53,467 bases of DNA from Flavicella sp963932955 (GTDB lineage: Bacteria > Bacteroidota > Bacteroidia > Flavobacteriales > Flavobacteriaceae), in the NCBI GenBank assembly GCA_963932955.1, contig CAWVRK010000014.1:1-53467 (forward strand), given 5' to 3'. Position 1 is the stretch's first letter; every line of letters starts with the position of its first letter. Positions 1 through 7,577 of this stretch are shown in pieces. Under the pieces are notes generated by a model. That model worked only from the letters and a program-made list of their open reading frames with translations, was not told the DNA's origin and did no database searches. The translations under genes and the position numbers were made by a program.

Positions 1-81
1 GGAGGGTTTTGTTTTCACTTCTTTGTGGGAGGATTCGATGAGAAGGCTTATTTTTGCAAACAACACGTACCAATCTTATGA
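1..81 (+). CDS. C-terminal end of an unidentified protein (partial)
   Basis: Frame 1 is open from the window edge and gives 26 residues ending in HVPIL before a TGA at 79-81. The tail is aromatic-rich (FHFF, AYF) with two cysteines. Its stop overlaps the start of the next gene as ATGA (78-81), the classic arrangement of translationally coupled neighbours, which supports this being a real gene end. Too little is visible to assign a family. Confidence 0.55.
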   Translation, partial: GGFCFHFFVGGFDEKAYFCKQHVPIL

Positions 82-236
82 ACAAAGAACCACTACAACA
101 GGAAGATTTTTATTGGAATGCGCAAGGATACCGTGTGTTTACGGAAGCTTACCATCTAAAAAGAGGTTATTGTTGCAAAAGTGGTTGCAAACACTGTCCT
201 TACCACTACGATAAAAAAACAGACTCTTTTCATTGA
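78..236 (+). CDS. DUF5522 family small cysteine-rich protein
   Basis: A 52-residue protein starting at the ATG that overlaps the stop of the upstream gene (ATGA). The core contains GYCCKSGCKHCPYHYDK, four cysteines plus histidines packed as in a metal or Fe-S site. This matches the DUF5522 family, which is short, cysteine-rich and of unknown function; that assignment is from memory of the family. An in-frame start exists further upstream at 54, but the overlapping ATG gives the length and N-terminus (MNKEPLQ) expected for the family. It converges on pyrF with a gap of about 38 bases. Confidence 0.75.
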   Translation: MNKEPLQQEDFYWNAQGYRVFTEAYHLKRGYCCKSGCKHCPYHYDKKTDSFH

Positions 237-274
237 TTTTTAGAAGGGCAAGCGCTTTTGTACTAGGCGTTGTT

Positions 275-1099
275 TCAGAGAAAAGTCTCCATGATGACCG
301 CCATTTCTTTTTGCAATTCCAAGGCTTTTTGTTGTGCGGCCGCTGCAAAGTCAGTTCCATTGCTCGCGTAGATAATTCCTCTAGAGGAATTGACCAACAA
401 GCCGATATCTTTGTTCAGTCCGTACTTGCAAACTTCTTGGAGGTCTCCTCCTTGCGCTCCCACTCCCGGGACGAGTAAAAAATGGTCGGGCACAATTTTT
501 CGGATGCTTTTGAAATAAGCCGCCTTGGTAGCGCCAACAACATACATCAATTGTTCCTTGTTTTTCCAAGTTAGAGATTGCTTGAGAACTTCTTGGTACA
601 GTTGACGGTCTTCGGATACATCTTGTGCTTGAAAGTCCAAACCTCCTTTGTTGGAAGTCAAGGCCAATAAAATGGTAAACTTGTCTTTAAAAGCGAGAAA
701 AGGTTCTACGGAGTCGCTGCCCATATAAGGAGCAACGGTGACTGAGTCAAACTGTAAATTGTTAAAGAAAGCTTCCGCGTATCGGGTGGAGGTGTTTCCG
801 ATGTCACCTCTTTTGGCGTCGGCGATGCTAAAAATTTCAGGGTATTTTTGATTCAAGTATCGGATTGTTTTTTCCAAGGATTGCCATCCTTTCAAACCGT
901 AAGATTCGTAAAAAGCGGTATTGGGTTTGTAAGCAACTGCCAAATGATGAGTGGCATCAATAAGCTGTTTGTTGAACTCAAAAACAGGGTCTTCCATCTC
1001 CAAAAGGTGCTTTGGAATTTTGTCCAAGTCTACATCCAAACCGATGCATAAAAAAGATTTTTTGAGATGGATTTGTTCGATGAGTTGCGCTCGCGTCAT
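275..1099 (-). CDS. pyrF: Orotidine 5'-phosphate decarboxylase
   Basis: Decarboxylates OMP to UMP, the last step of de novo pyrimidine synthesis, in the cytoplasm. The 274-residue length fits the longer PyrF subfamily common in Bacteroidota. The N-terminus carries the substrate-binding IGLDVD (residues 19-24), and the catalytic lysine/aspartate array reads DAKRGD at about 94-99 (D94, K96, D99). A late PGVGAQGG segment fits the phosphate-binding loop. An in-frame GTG six codons upstream (1117) would lengthen it to 280 residues, but the ATG at 1099 (MTRAQL) gives the usual family N-terminus. It is transcribed away from the pspC-like gene. Confidence 0.95.
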   Translation of the reverse strand: MTRAQLIEQIHLKKSFLCIGLDVDLDKIPKHLLEMEDPVFEFNKQLIDATHHLAVAYKPNTAFYESYGLKGWQSLEKTIRYLNQKYPEIFSIADAKRGDIGNTSTRYAEAFFNNLQFDSVTVAPYMGSDSVEPFLAFKDKFTILLALTSNKGGLDFQAQDVSEDRQLYQEVLKQSLTWKNKEQLMYVVGATKAAYFKSIRKIVPDHFLLVPGVGAQGGDLQEVCKYGLNKDIGLLVNSSRGIIYASNGTDFAAAAQQKALELQKEMAVIMETFL

Positions 1100-1236
1100 G
1101 CTACTGATATTTTTCACAAAAATAGGCTATTCGAGGTAGTTTTGAAAATTTTCACGAATTTAAGTTGCGTTCCCTCATATGTAAGAGAATTCTAAATTGC
1201 TTTTCTTATCTTGCACTAGAAATTAAAAAAAAAACG

Positions 1237-1464
1237 ATGAAATGGATACATGAAATTCGCTACTATTTTGAACGGCATGGCTTTGATGTTTTTTCGCGTC
1301 TTTCAGACCGTTTGGGGATTGCAGTAAAAAACATTCGTTTGTTTTTTGTTTATTTCACATTTGTAACTTTAGGGGTTTCTTTTGGCTTGTACCTGATTTT
1401 GGCGTTTTTGCTAAAATTGAAAGACATGGTTTACACTAAAAGAACTTCCGTTTTTGATTTGTAA
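1237..1464 (+). CDS. PspC-domain membrane protein
   Basis: A 75-residue protein with the compact PspC layout: a short amphipathic N-terminal stretch with RLSDRLGIAVKNIR, then one long hydrophobic helix (about residues 31-57) and a basic tail. PspC domains occur in phage-shock and envelope-stress proteins; small Bacteroidota versions like this are uncharacterised. The ATG at 1237 was chosen over an upstream in-frame codon at 1165 because the extra 24 residues do not look like part of the domain, and an A-rich stretch sits just before 1237. It is followed by the K+ channel gene after 17 bases, so the two are probably co-transcribed. Confidence 0.75.
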   Translation: MKWIHEIRYYFERHGFDVFSRLSDRLGIAVKNIRLFFVYFTFVTLGVSFGLYLILAFLLKLKDMVYTKRTSVFDL

Positions 1465-1481
1465 CAGCTAAAAAAAATCCT

Positions 1482-2471
1482 TTGACATCAAGAGCATACA
1501 AAGCCATTGTCCTTTTTTTAGGCGTTATTTTATTAGGAGTTTTGGGCTACAGCTCACTCTTTGATTACACTTTGGTAGATGCCCTTTACATGACCATCAT
1601 CACCATTACAACAGTTGGTTTTGGAGAAGTACACCCACTGACCGATGCGTCAAAAATTTTCACTATTTTTATGATTCTTACCAGTATTAGTATCTACGGA
1701 TATTTGGTAAGTGTTGTATCTGAATACTTATCAAATACTACCTTGATGGAAGCACTGAGAACAACTAAAATTTTAAAACAAATCGATTCTTTAGAAGGAC
1801 ATACCATTGTCTGTGGTTATGGAAGAAATGGACGTCAAGCGGCTTTCAAACTTAAAAACCACAAGAAGTCATGTGTGGTTATTGAGAAATCTCCAGACTT
1901 GCTAAAAGAAATCGAAGAAGATGGTTTTTTATGTGTCGAAGGCGACGCAACGGATGACGCCTCTTTGTTGCATGCAGGCATTGAAAAGGCCAAAAGTTTG
2001 ATCACTGCCTTGCCGTCAGATGCTGATAATCTATACGTCGTTCTTTCCTCAAGACAATTAAATGCCAATACCACTATTGTGAGCAGGGCAACCAATGATT
2101 CCAGTCAGCATAAATTAAAAATTGCCGGAGCGGACAACATCATCATGCCTGATAAAATAGGAGGAGATCACATGGCGGCTTTGTTAGTGACGCCCGATTT
2201 GGTGGAATTTGTAAATCGTATTTCTTTGGACGGTGAAAGCTCTGCCAATTTAGAAGAAATCGCCGTCGAGGACTTACCTGAGGAATACCTCTTAAAGTCG
2301 ATTAGAGATTTGGATTTGAGAAAAAAAACAGGCTGCAGCGTCATCGGTTTTGTAACAGGTGATGGCGAATACATTATCAATCCTTCTTCGGACATGGTTT
2401 TGCAACCCAAATCCAATTTGATATTGTTGGGGCGTCCAGATCAAATCTTAAAAATCAAAGAGGTTTTTTGA
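1482..2471 (+). CDS. Potassium channel with RCK (TrkA-N/TrkA-C) domain
   Basis: A 329-residue two-helix K+ channel fused to a cytoplasmic regulatory domain. TM1 is about residues 8-25, the pore loop carries the selectivity signature TTVGFGE (43-49), TM2 is about 58-79. A Rossmann RCK_N domain follows with GYGRNG (112-117), then a TrkA-C-like segment near the end (DLDLRKKTGCSVIGF). The filter reads TVGFG rather than the commoner TVGYG. The start is TTG at 1482: an in-frame TGA lies at 1455 and there is no ATG in the first 38 codons. Such proteins form tetrameric channels gated by nucleotides or ions binding the RCK ring; the ligand cannot be told from sequence. Confidence 0.9.
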   Translation: MTSRAYKAIVLFLGVILLGVLGYSSLFDYTLVDALYMTIITITTVGFGEVHPLTDASKIFTIFMILTSISIYGYLVSVVSEYLSNTTLMEALRTTKILKQIDSLEGHTIVCGYGRNGRQAAFKLKNHKKSCVVIEKSPDLLKEIEEDGFLCVEGDATDDASLLHAGIEKAKSLITALPSDADNLYVVLSSRQLNANTTIVSRATNDSSQHKLKIAGADNIIMPDKIGGDHMAALLVTPDLVEFVNRISLDGESSANLEEIAVEDLPEEYLLKSIRDLDLRKKTGCSVIGFVTGDGEYIINPSSDMVLQPKSNLILLGRPDQILKIKEVF

Positions 2472-2553
2472 GTTTTAATGTGACTGCCTACTTACCTTAA
2501 GTTGCGTTAGAGGAATAAATAGTTTAAGAATACACATAAAAAAAACGACTAAA

Positions 2554-4158
2554 ATGAAGAAAATATTTTTAGTGCGGATGCTTATTTTGGTGCCGTTTAT
2601 GAGTTTTGCACAAGAAATGTCAGTAGATGAGAAAATTGAAGCTGGTTTCAAGCCTTTTGCAGACATGATTGGTTCGCTGGTATTTTATCCTGTTGTCATT
2701 GCTGGGAATCCTGTTCCAATCGTTTTGATTGTCTTGCTTTTAGGAGCCTTGTTTTTTACCCTATATTTTAAATTTGCGAATGTTCGTTTGTTGCGAGTGG
2801 CGATAAACGCAGCAAAAGGAACCTACGATTCTATAGATCACCATGCCGTAGAGGTGGTTGCTGGAGATCCAACACCTGGAGGAGATGTTTTTGAAAGTCC
2901 ACAAGCAGAAGGAGTTGTTGGAGAGGTCACCCATTTTCAAGCGCTAACGGCAGCCCTTTCTGCAACAGTAGGTTTGGGAAACATTGCAGGTGTGGCAGTG
3001 GCCATTGCAATCGGTGGGCCGGGAGCGACATTGTGGATGATCTTGGCAGGGTTTTTAGGGATGTCCACAAAATTAGTGGAAGCTACGTTAGGGGTCAAGT
3101 ACCGTGAAGTAGGGGAAGACGGAAAGATTTATGGAGGTCCTATGTATTATTTGAAAAAGGGGCTGAAAGAAAAAAATATTGGAGGCTTGGGGAAAGTCCT
3201 TGCTGGATTGTACGCCGTTTTTGTAGTCGGAGGTTCTTTCGGAGGGGGAAACATGTTTCAATCAAACCAAGCAGCAAGTCAGTTGAAAGTTTTGTTTGGT
3301 GTTGAAAATGGATTTTGGTTTGGTGTATTAATGGCAATCCTAGTAGGCGTTGTAATCATTGGAGGAATCAAAAGAATTGGCCAAGTAACAGAGAGAGTCG
3401 TCCCTTTTATGGGGATACTCTACATAGGTGCAGCCATCGTTATTATTGTGATGAATTACGAGGTAGTTCCCCAAGGGATCCATGATATTTGGTCCAGTGC
3501 TTTTGGAAATAAAGCTGTAGTAGGAGGGGTGATTGGCGTCATGATTCAAGGATTCAGAAGAGCTGCCTTTTCAAATGAAGCAGGGGTAGGATCTGCTTCC
3601 ATTGCACATGCTGCAGTAAAAACTCGTTTTCCTGCAAGTGAAGGAATTGTTGCCTCGATCGGTCCCTTCGTAGATACCGTAGTAATTTGTACGATGACAG
3701 CTTTGGTCATTGTTGTCACCAATATAAAGAGCAATCTATTTGCCTACGGGAATCTAGAAGGAAGTAATGTTGTGTTGAACAGTACAGGAAAAAAAGTAGG
3801 AGGGGTTGACTTGACCTCAATAGCATTTGATTCTGCGATTCCCAACTTTTCTTTGGTATTGACCGTAGCCGTAATTTTATTTGCCTTTTCCACGATGTTG
3901 TCATGGTCGTATTATGGAATTCAAGGTTGGAAGTATTTATTTGGCAAAGGAAGAGTGTCTGATTTAACCTACAAAACCCTATTTTTATTCGTAGTGATTG
4001 TTGGCGCCTCTTCCAGTTTGAATTCTGTGATAGAATTTTCTGATGCGATGATTTTTGCCATGGTATTTCCAAACATTATCGGTTTGTTGTTTTTAGCTCC
4101 AAAAGTAAAAATAGAATTGAATAAATATTTAAAAGCGATTGGGTATCAGAAAGAATAA
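2554..4158 (+). CDS. Sodium:alanine symporter (AGCS family)
   Basis: A 534-residue inner-membrane carrier that couples Na+ entry to uptake of alanine or glycine. Characteristic AGCS segments are visible: GLGNIAGVAVAIAIGGPGA after the first helices, FLGMSTKLVEATLGVKYRE, GGPMYY and AAFSNEAGVGSASIAHAAVKT. The N-terminus has a hydrophobic stretch ending in FAQE that resembles a signal peptide, which is common for AGCS members in this phylum. It lies 82 bases after the K+ channel gene and 9 bases before the next gene, so it may share a transcript with the helix-hairpin-helix protein. Confidence 0.93.
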   Translation: MKKIFLVRMLILVPFMSFAQEMSVDEKIEAGFKPFADMIGSLVFYPVVIAGNPVPIVLIVLLLGALFFTLYFKFANVRLLRVAINAAKGTYDSIDHHAVEVVAGDPTPGGDVFESPQAEGVVGEVTHFQALTAALSATVGLGNIAGVAVAIAIGGPGATLWMILAGFLGMSTKLVEATLGVKYREVGEDGKIYGGPMYYLKKGLKEKNIGGLGKVLAGLYAVFVVGGSFGGGNMFQSNQAASQLKVLFGVENGFWFGVLMAILVGVVIIGGIKRIGQVTERVVPFMGILYIGAAIVIIVMNYEVVPQGIHDIWSSAFGNKAVVGGVIGVMIQGFRRAAFSNEAGVGSASIAHAAVKTRFPASEGIVASIGPFVDTVVICTMTALVIVVTNIKSNLFAYGNLEGSNVVLNSTGKKVGGVDLTSIAFDSAIPNFSLVLTVAVILFAFSTMLSWSYYGIQGWKYLFGKGRVSDLTYKTLFLFVVIVGASSSLNSVIEFSDAMIFAMVFPNIIGLLFLAPKVKIELNKYLKAIGYQKE

Positions 4159-4167
4159 ACAAAGCAT

Positions 4168-5013
4168 ATGAAATCATACAGACCCCATCTCAGGTATAAC
4201 AAACGCCAACGAAATGGGGTTTTTTATTTATTGTTGCTCATTGCATCCCTCCAGGCAGTCTTTTATTATGTAGACAGTTCGACTCCCGTTTTGGAGACGA
4301 AAAGGGGAGACTTGCAAGCATTTCAAGATCAGTGGGATTCTTTGCAAAAAGCACAAAAGAAAGTTTTCAAAGGCTATCAAGTCAACCCCAACTTTTTGAC
4401 CGATGCCAAAGGATATGAATTGGGCATGTCTGTCCTGGAATTGGACCGTCTTTTTTTATATCGAAAGCAACAAAAATGGATTCGAACCTTGGCCGACTTT
4501 CAAAAAGTCACCCATATAAGTGACAGCCTTTTGAACGTGTTGGCTCCCCACTTTCGGTTTCCGGTGTTTTACGCTGCAAAAAAAAACACCAAACCTAAAG
4601 TTTCACTTCGCCCAGCGATTGACATCAACAGCGCAACCCAAGAAGATTTGATGACGGTGCGGGGCATCGGACAAAAATTGTCAAAACGCATCCTAAGTTA
4701 TAAAAAATTGCTCGGTGGTTTTTCTACCATAGAACAATTGAACGAGGTGTGGGGCTTGGATTCACTTGTTGTAGACAAACTAAAAAGTCTATTTGTGGTG
4801 GCCGAAATACCTTTAATTAAGAAAATTCCGGTCAATACAGCTACTTTTAAAGAAGTTTTGTCAATCGTTTATTTGGACTACAAAACCACCAAGTTGATTT
4901 TCTCTTACAAAAATTCTGTGGGCAATATAGAAAACCTTCAAGAACTTAAAAAAATAGACGGATTTCCTGTAGAAAAATACGACAGAATAGCTTTATATTT
5001 GCGTGCTAATTAA
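4168..5013 (+). CDS. Membrane-anchored helix-hairpin-helix protein (ComEA-like)
   Basis: A 281-residue protein with one N-terminal membrane anchor (about residues 17-35) and at least two helix-hairpin-helix units. The first is clear at about 153-205, beginning DINSATQEDLMTVRGIGQKL; a second, more diverged one begins VNTATFKEVLS near residue 222. ComEA-type HhH proteins bind DNA outside the inner membrane during natural transformation. Bacteroidota have this longer multi-HhH form, whose role in uptake is not proven. A good promoter for the next gene overlaps its 3' end. Confidence 0.8.
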   Translation: MKSYRPHLRYNKRQRNGVFYLLLLIASLQAVFYYVDSSTPVLETKRGDLQAFQDQWDSLQKAQKKVFKGYQVNPNFLTDAKGYELGMSVLELDRLFLYRKQQKWIRTLADFQKVTHISDSLLNVLAPHFRFPVFYAAKKNTKPKVSLRPAIDINSATQEDLMTVRGIGQKLSKRILSYKKLLGGFSTIEQLNEVWGLDSLVVDKLKSLFVVAEIPLIKKIPVNTATFKEVLSIVYLDYKTTKLIFSYKNSVGNIENLQELKKIDGFPVEKYDRIALYLRAN

Positions 5014-5029
5014 TTAAGTAATATTTTTG
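4998..5029 (+). promoter_or_regulatory. Bacteroidota-type promoter for the acyl-CoA dehydrogenase gene
   Basis: TTTG at 4998-5001 and TATTTTTG at 5022-5029 are separated by exactly 20 bases, matching the TTTG-N19-21-TAnnTTTG promoter known for this phylum. It overlaps the last codons of the helix-hairpin-helix gene and ends 34 bases before the ATG at 5064. Confidence 0.7.
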
Positions 5030-5063
5030 TTTAAATTTTGCTTTAAAAGGTTAAACATTCCCT

Positions 5064-6206
5064 ATGAACTTCGGTTATACAGAAACACAAAAAATGATTG
5101 CTGCCTCCATCCGAGACTTTGCAGCACAGCACATATTACCCCATGTCATGGATTGGGACGAACAACAATTTTTTCCAATTGATTTGTTTCGAAAAATTGG
5201 CGAAATGGGCTTTATGGGAATCTTGGTTCCCGAGCAATACGGAGGTTCCGGACTGGGTTACCACGAATACATACTTATTTTAGAAGAGTTGTCCAAAGTA
5301 GACGGTTCCATAGGTTTGTCAGTGGCAGCGCACAACTCTCTTTGTACAGGACATATCTTGCAATTTGGAAATGCAGCTCAAAAAGAGAAATGGTTGCCCA
5401 AATTGGCTACTGGAGAATGGATTGGTGCTTGGGGTTTGACAGAACACAATACAGGTTCTGATGCTGGTGGCATGAGTACAACCGCGGTAAAAGACGGGGA
5501 TTACTACGTATTAAACGGAGCCAAAAATTTTATTACACATGGCATCAGTGGAAATGTTGCTGTGGTCGTTGTTCGCACGGGTGAAAAAGGAGATTCACAC
5601 GGAATGACCGCTTTTGTTGTAGAAAAAGGAACCGAAGGATTTACTTCTGGTAAGAAAGAAGACAAATTGGGGATGCGTGCCTCGGAAACTGCAGAATTGA
5701 TTTTTTCCAATTGCCGTGTGCACAAAGATGCTATTTTAGGAGAAGTAGGAGAAGGATTTGTACAGTCCATGAAAATTTTAGACGGTGGGAGAATTTCTAT
5801 CGGTGCCTTGTCTTTGGGAATCGCTAAAGGAGCTTACGAAGCCGCTTTAAAATATTCCAAAGAACGCGTTCAGTTTGGAAAACCCATTTCCTCCTTTCAA
5901 GGAATCTCTTTCAAGTTGGCAGATATGGCCACAGAAATTGAAGCGTCAGAATTGTTGGTTCACAAAGCCGCATTTCTCAAAAACAATGAACAGCCGATGA
6001 CCAAAATTGGTGCAATGGCAAAAATGTACGCTTCCGAATGCTGTGTCAGAGTAGCCAATGAGGCCGTTCAAATACATGGTGGTTACGGGTATACCAAAGA
6101 CTTTCCCGTTGAGAAATTCTACCGAGATTCAAAATTGTGTACCATAGGGGAGGGAACGACAGAAATTCAAAAAGTCGTGATCTCAAGGAATCTTTTAAAA
6201 GAGTAA
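5064..6206 (+). CDS. Short-chain type acyl-CoA dehydrogenase
   Basis: A 380-residue flavoenzyme performing the first alpha,beta-oxidation step on acyl-CoA esters and passing electrons to ETF. The usual order is visible: N-terminal helical domain, LTEHNTGSDAGG in the FAD/substrate region, a GMRASETAEL segment in the middle beta-domain, and C-terminal IHGGYGYTKDFPVEKFYRD. The catalytic base is expected to be E363 in IGEGTTEIQ, the position used by butyryl- and short-chain enzymes. The length is typical. Chain-length preference cannot be decided; butyryl-CoA or branched-chain substrates are possible. It has its own promoter and stands alone. Confidence 0.93.
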   Translation: MNFGYTETQKMIAASIRDFAAQHILPHVMDWDEQQFFPIDLFRKIGEMGFMGILVPEQYGGSGLGYHEYILILEELSKVDGSIGLSVAAHNSLCTGHILQFGNAAQKEKWLPKLATGEWIGAWGLTEHNTGSDAGGMSTTAVKDGDYYVLNGAKNFITHGISGNVAVVVVRTGEKGDSHGMTAFVVEKGTEGFTSGKKEDKLGMRASETAELIFSNCRVHKDAILGEVGEGFVQSMKILDGGRISIGALSLGIAKGAYEAALKYSKERVQFGKPISSFQGISFKLADMATEIEASELLVHKAAFLKNNEQPMTKIGAMAKMYASECCVRVANEAVQIHGGYGYTKDFPVEKFYRDSKLCTIGEGTTEIQKVVISRNLLKE

Positions 6207-6235
6207 AAAAAATAGCTGAAATTGGAAATTAATTG

Positions 6236-6243
6236 TATTTTTG
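6236..6243 (+). promoter_or_regulatory. -7 element, candidate rpsU promoter
   Basis: TATTTTTG matches TAnnTTTG and is followed by GCAGTCC, much as at the tRNA/tuf promoter (TACATTTGCAGTCC at 7933-7946). No TTTG is present at the expected -33 position, so it is incomplete. It would give a leader of about 110 nt before rpsU. Confidence 0.45.
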
Positions 6244-6338
6244 CAGTCCGAATCAAGAAATTATAAAAAAGGTGTCCAGGCCCATTGTGAAGCATTTTGC
6301 AGGCAAAACACCCGAAATAACTTTTTAAAGAACAAGCG

Positions 6339-6365
6339 ATGAAAGGAGGTGATACACAATGTTAA
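6339..6365 (+). CDS. Eight-codon mini-ORF overlapping the rpsU start (putative)
   Basis: ATG at 6339 opens an eight-codon frame (MKGGDTQC) whose TAA at 6363-6365 lies just inside rpsU, in a different frame. The rpsU Shine-Dalgarno is embedded in it. It may be chance, but its position would let its translation occlude the rpsU start. The base at -3 is G rather than the A favoured in this phylum, which weakens it as a start. No protein function is claimed. Confidence 0.25.
   Translation: MKGGDTQC
6341..6353 (+). promoter_or_regulatory. Exceptionally strong Shine-Dalgarno of rpsU
   Basis: The 13 bases GAAAGGAGGTGAT are the exact complement of the 16S rRNA 3' end (AUCACCUCCUUUC). The GGAGG core ends nine bases before the rpsU ATG at 6359. 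None of the other gene starts I inspected in the window has anything comparable; they have A-rich leaders. In Bacteroidota ribosomes the anti-SD is held away by bS21, bS18 and bS6, and rpsU with a strong SD is a known exception thought to allow autoregulation. Confidence 0.9.
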
Positions 6366-6556
6366 TTATACCTATCAAAGAAGGAGAAAACATCGATAGA
6401 GCGTTGAAGCGTTTCAAAAGAAAATTTGATCGCACAAAAACGATGAGACAATTGCGTGAGCGTCAGCATTTCACAAAACCGTCTGTTGCCAATAGAAAGC
6501 AAAACATCAAAGCGCAATACATTCAGAAACTAAGAACCAACGAAGAGTTGAGTTAA
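6359..6556 (+). CDS. rpsU: 30S ribosomal protein bS21
   Basis: A 65-residue basic protein beginning MLIIPIKEGENIDRALKR and rich in Lys/Arg (RKFDRTKTMRQLRERQ), typical of bS21. It binds the small-subunit platform near the 16S 3' end and in Bacteroidota helps to sequester the anti-Shine-Dalgarno. The start is fixed by the perfect SD nine bases upstream. The leader (about 6245-6358) can fold: TTTTGC/GCAAAA (6295-6308) inside GGTGT/ACACC (6271-6312). A strong intrinsic terminator follows, so it is probably a monocistronic unit with translational autoregulation. Confidence 0.95.
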   Translation: MLIIPIKEGENIDRALKRFKRKFDRTKTMRQLRERQHFTKPSVANRKQNIKAQYIQKLRTNEELS

Positions 6557-6572
6557 GTTTTTGAAACCAACT

Positions 6573-6611
6573 AAAAAAAACCTGTTCGCAAATTGCAAAC
6601 AGGTTTTTTTT
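6573..6611 (+). terminator. Intrinsic terminator after rpsU
   Basis: AACCTGTT (6579-6586) pairs with AACAGGTT (6598-6605) and is followed by a T-run to 6611. An A-run on the left side means it could also work on the other strand. Confidence 0.75.
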
Positions 6612-6687
6612 TGTTTTTGTAACTTTGTAGAAAGCACCTCGTTGTTCGTCGTGTACTATTGCCACCGAACCCAAAAGCTACCACATT

Positions 6688-7569
6688 TTGATTGCACTTT
6701 ATACAAACTATATTTTGTTGGAAAAAAAGCAGTCCCCTCTCACTGCAAAAGCCTACAAAAGAGATTTGGAAATGTTTCAACTTTTTTGCCTGCAAAATTA
6801 CCAGTTGTCGGCCATTGAAAAAGCCAATTATCCAGAAATCCGTTCTTGGATTGTCTCTTTGGTAGACAGCGGAATTTCAAACCGAACGATCAATCGAAAA
6901 GTAAGCTCTCTCAATAGCTTTTTCAAGTTCTTGCAACGAACAGAGCAGTTGGAAATGAATCCGTTGGTGAATCACAAAGCGCTCAAAGTCCCCAAAAGAA
7001 TTCAAATTCCTTTTTCTGAAGCCGAAATGAACGAGGTGCTTGCAGCACTCAAAGGAGATGATTACGAGTCCTTGAGAGTTGCATTGATCGTGGAGTTGTT
7101 GTATTCAACGGGGATGCGAAGAGAGGAATTGATAGGCTTGAAAGAGGGGGATCTCGATTTGGAGCAACGTACGGTGAAGGTTTTGGGCAAACGCAACAAG
7201 GAAAGAATTTTACCGTTGTTAGAGACTGTTAGAGAGACACTGCAGCGCTACCTTAACGAGAAACACAAACTGTTTGGAGAGACCGAATTTCTTTTTGTAA
7301 CCCAAAAAGGAAATAAAATTTACGGAACACTTGTTTATAGACTTGTAAATCTTTATTTTAGTAAAGTGTCTAAGAAAGTGAAAAAAAGTCCCCATGTTTT
7401 GAGACACTCGTTTGCGACACATCTTTTAAACAAGGGGGCAGATTTGAATTCGGTCAAGGAATTGCTAGGACATTCCAGTTTGGCCTCTACTCAAGTATAC
7501 ACACATACCAGCTTAGAGCACTTAAAGGAAGTGTACAACCAAGCTCACCCTAGGAGTGTAAAAAAATAA
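6688..7569 (+). CDS. xerC: Site-specific tyrosine recombinase XerC
   Basis: A 293-residue recombinase that, with XerD, resolves chromosome dimers at dif. It has the N-terminal SAM-like DNA-binding domain (about residues 1-90) and a complete catalytic domain: R144 (STGMRREE), K168 (LGKRNK), H236-x-x-R239 (PHVLRH), H262 (LLGHSS) and nucleophile Y271 (QVYTH). The start used is TTG at 6688; the frame is open back to 6631 but has no ATG, GTG or other TTG there. The next gene, hpf, begins eight bases after the stop, an arrangement I recall from other Flavobacteriia. No dif site was recognised in the window. Confidence 0.92.
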   Translation: MIALYTNYILLEKKQSPLTAKAYKRDLEMFQLFCLQNYQLSAIEKANYPEIRSWIVSLVDSGISNRTINRKVSSLNSFFKFLQRTEQLEMNPLVNHKALKVPKRIQIPFSEAEMNEVLAALKGDDYESLRVALIVELLYSTGMRREELIGLKEGDLDLEQRTVKVLGKRNKERILPLLETVRETLQRYLNEKHKLFGETEFLFVTQKGNKIYGTLVYRLVNLYFSKVSKKVKKSPHVLRHSFATHLLNKGADLNSVKELLGHSSLASTQVYTHTSLEHLKEVYNQAHPRSVKK

Positions 7570-7577
7570 AACCTTTT

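Noticed and set aside
23..214. A 63-residue plus-strand frame at the left edge
   Set aside because: Out of frame with the coupled DUF5522 gene and lacks any recognisable sequence; the ATGA-overlapping frames explain this region.
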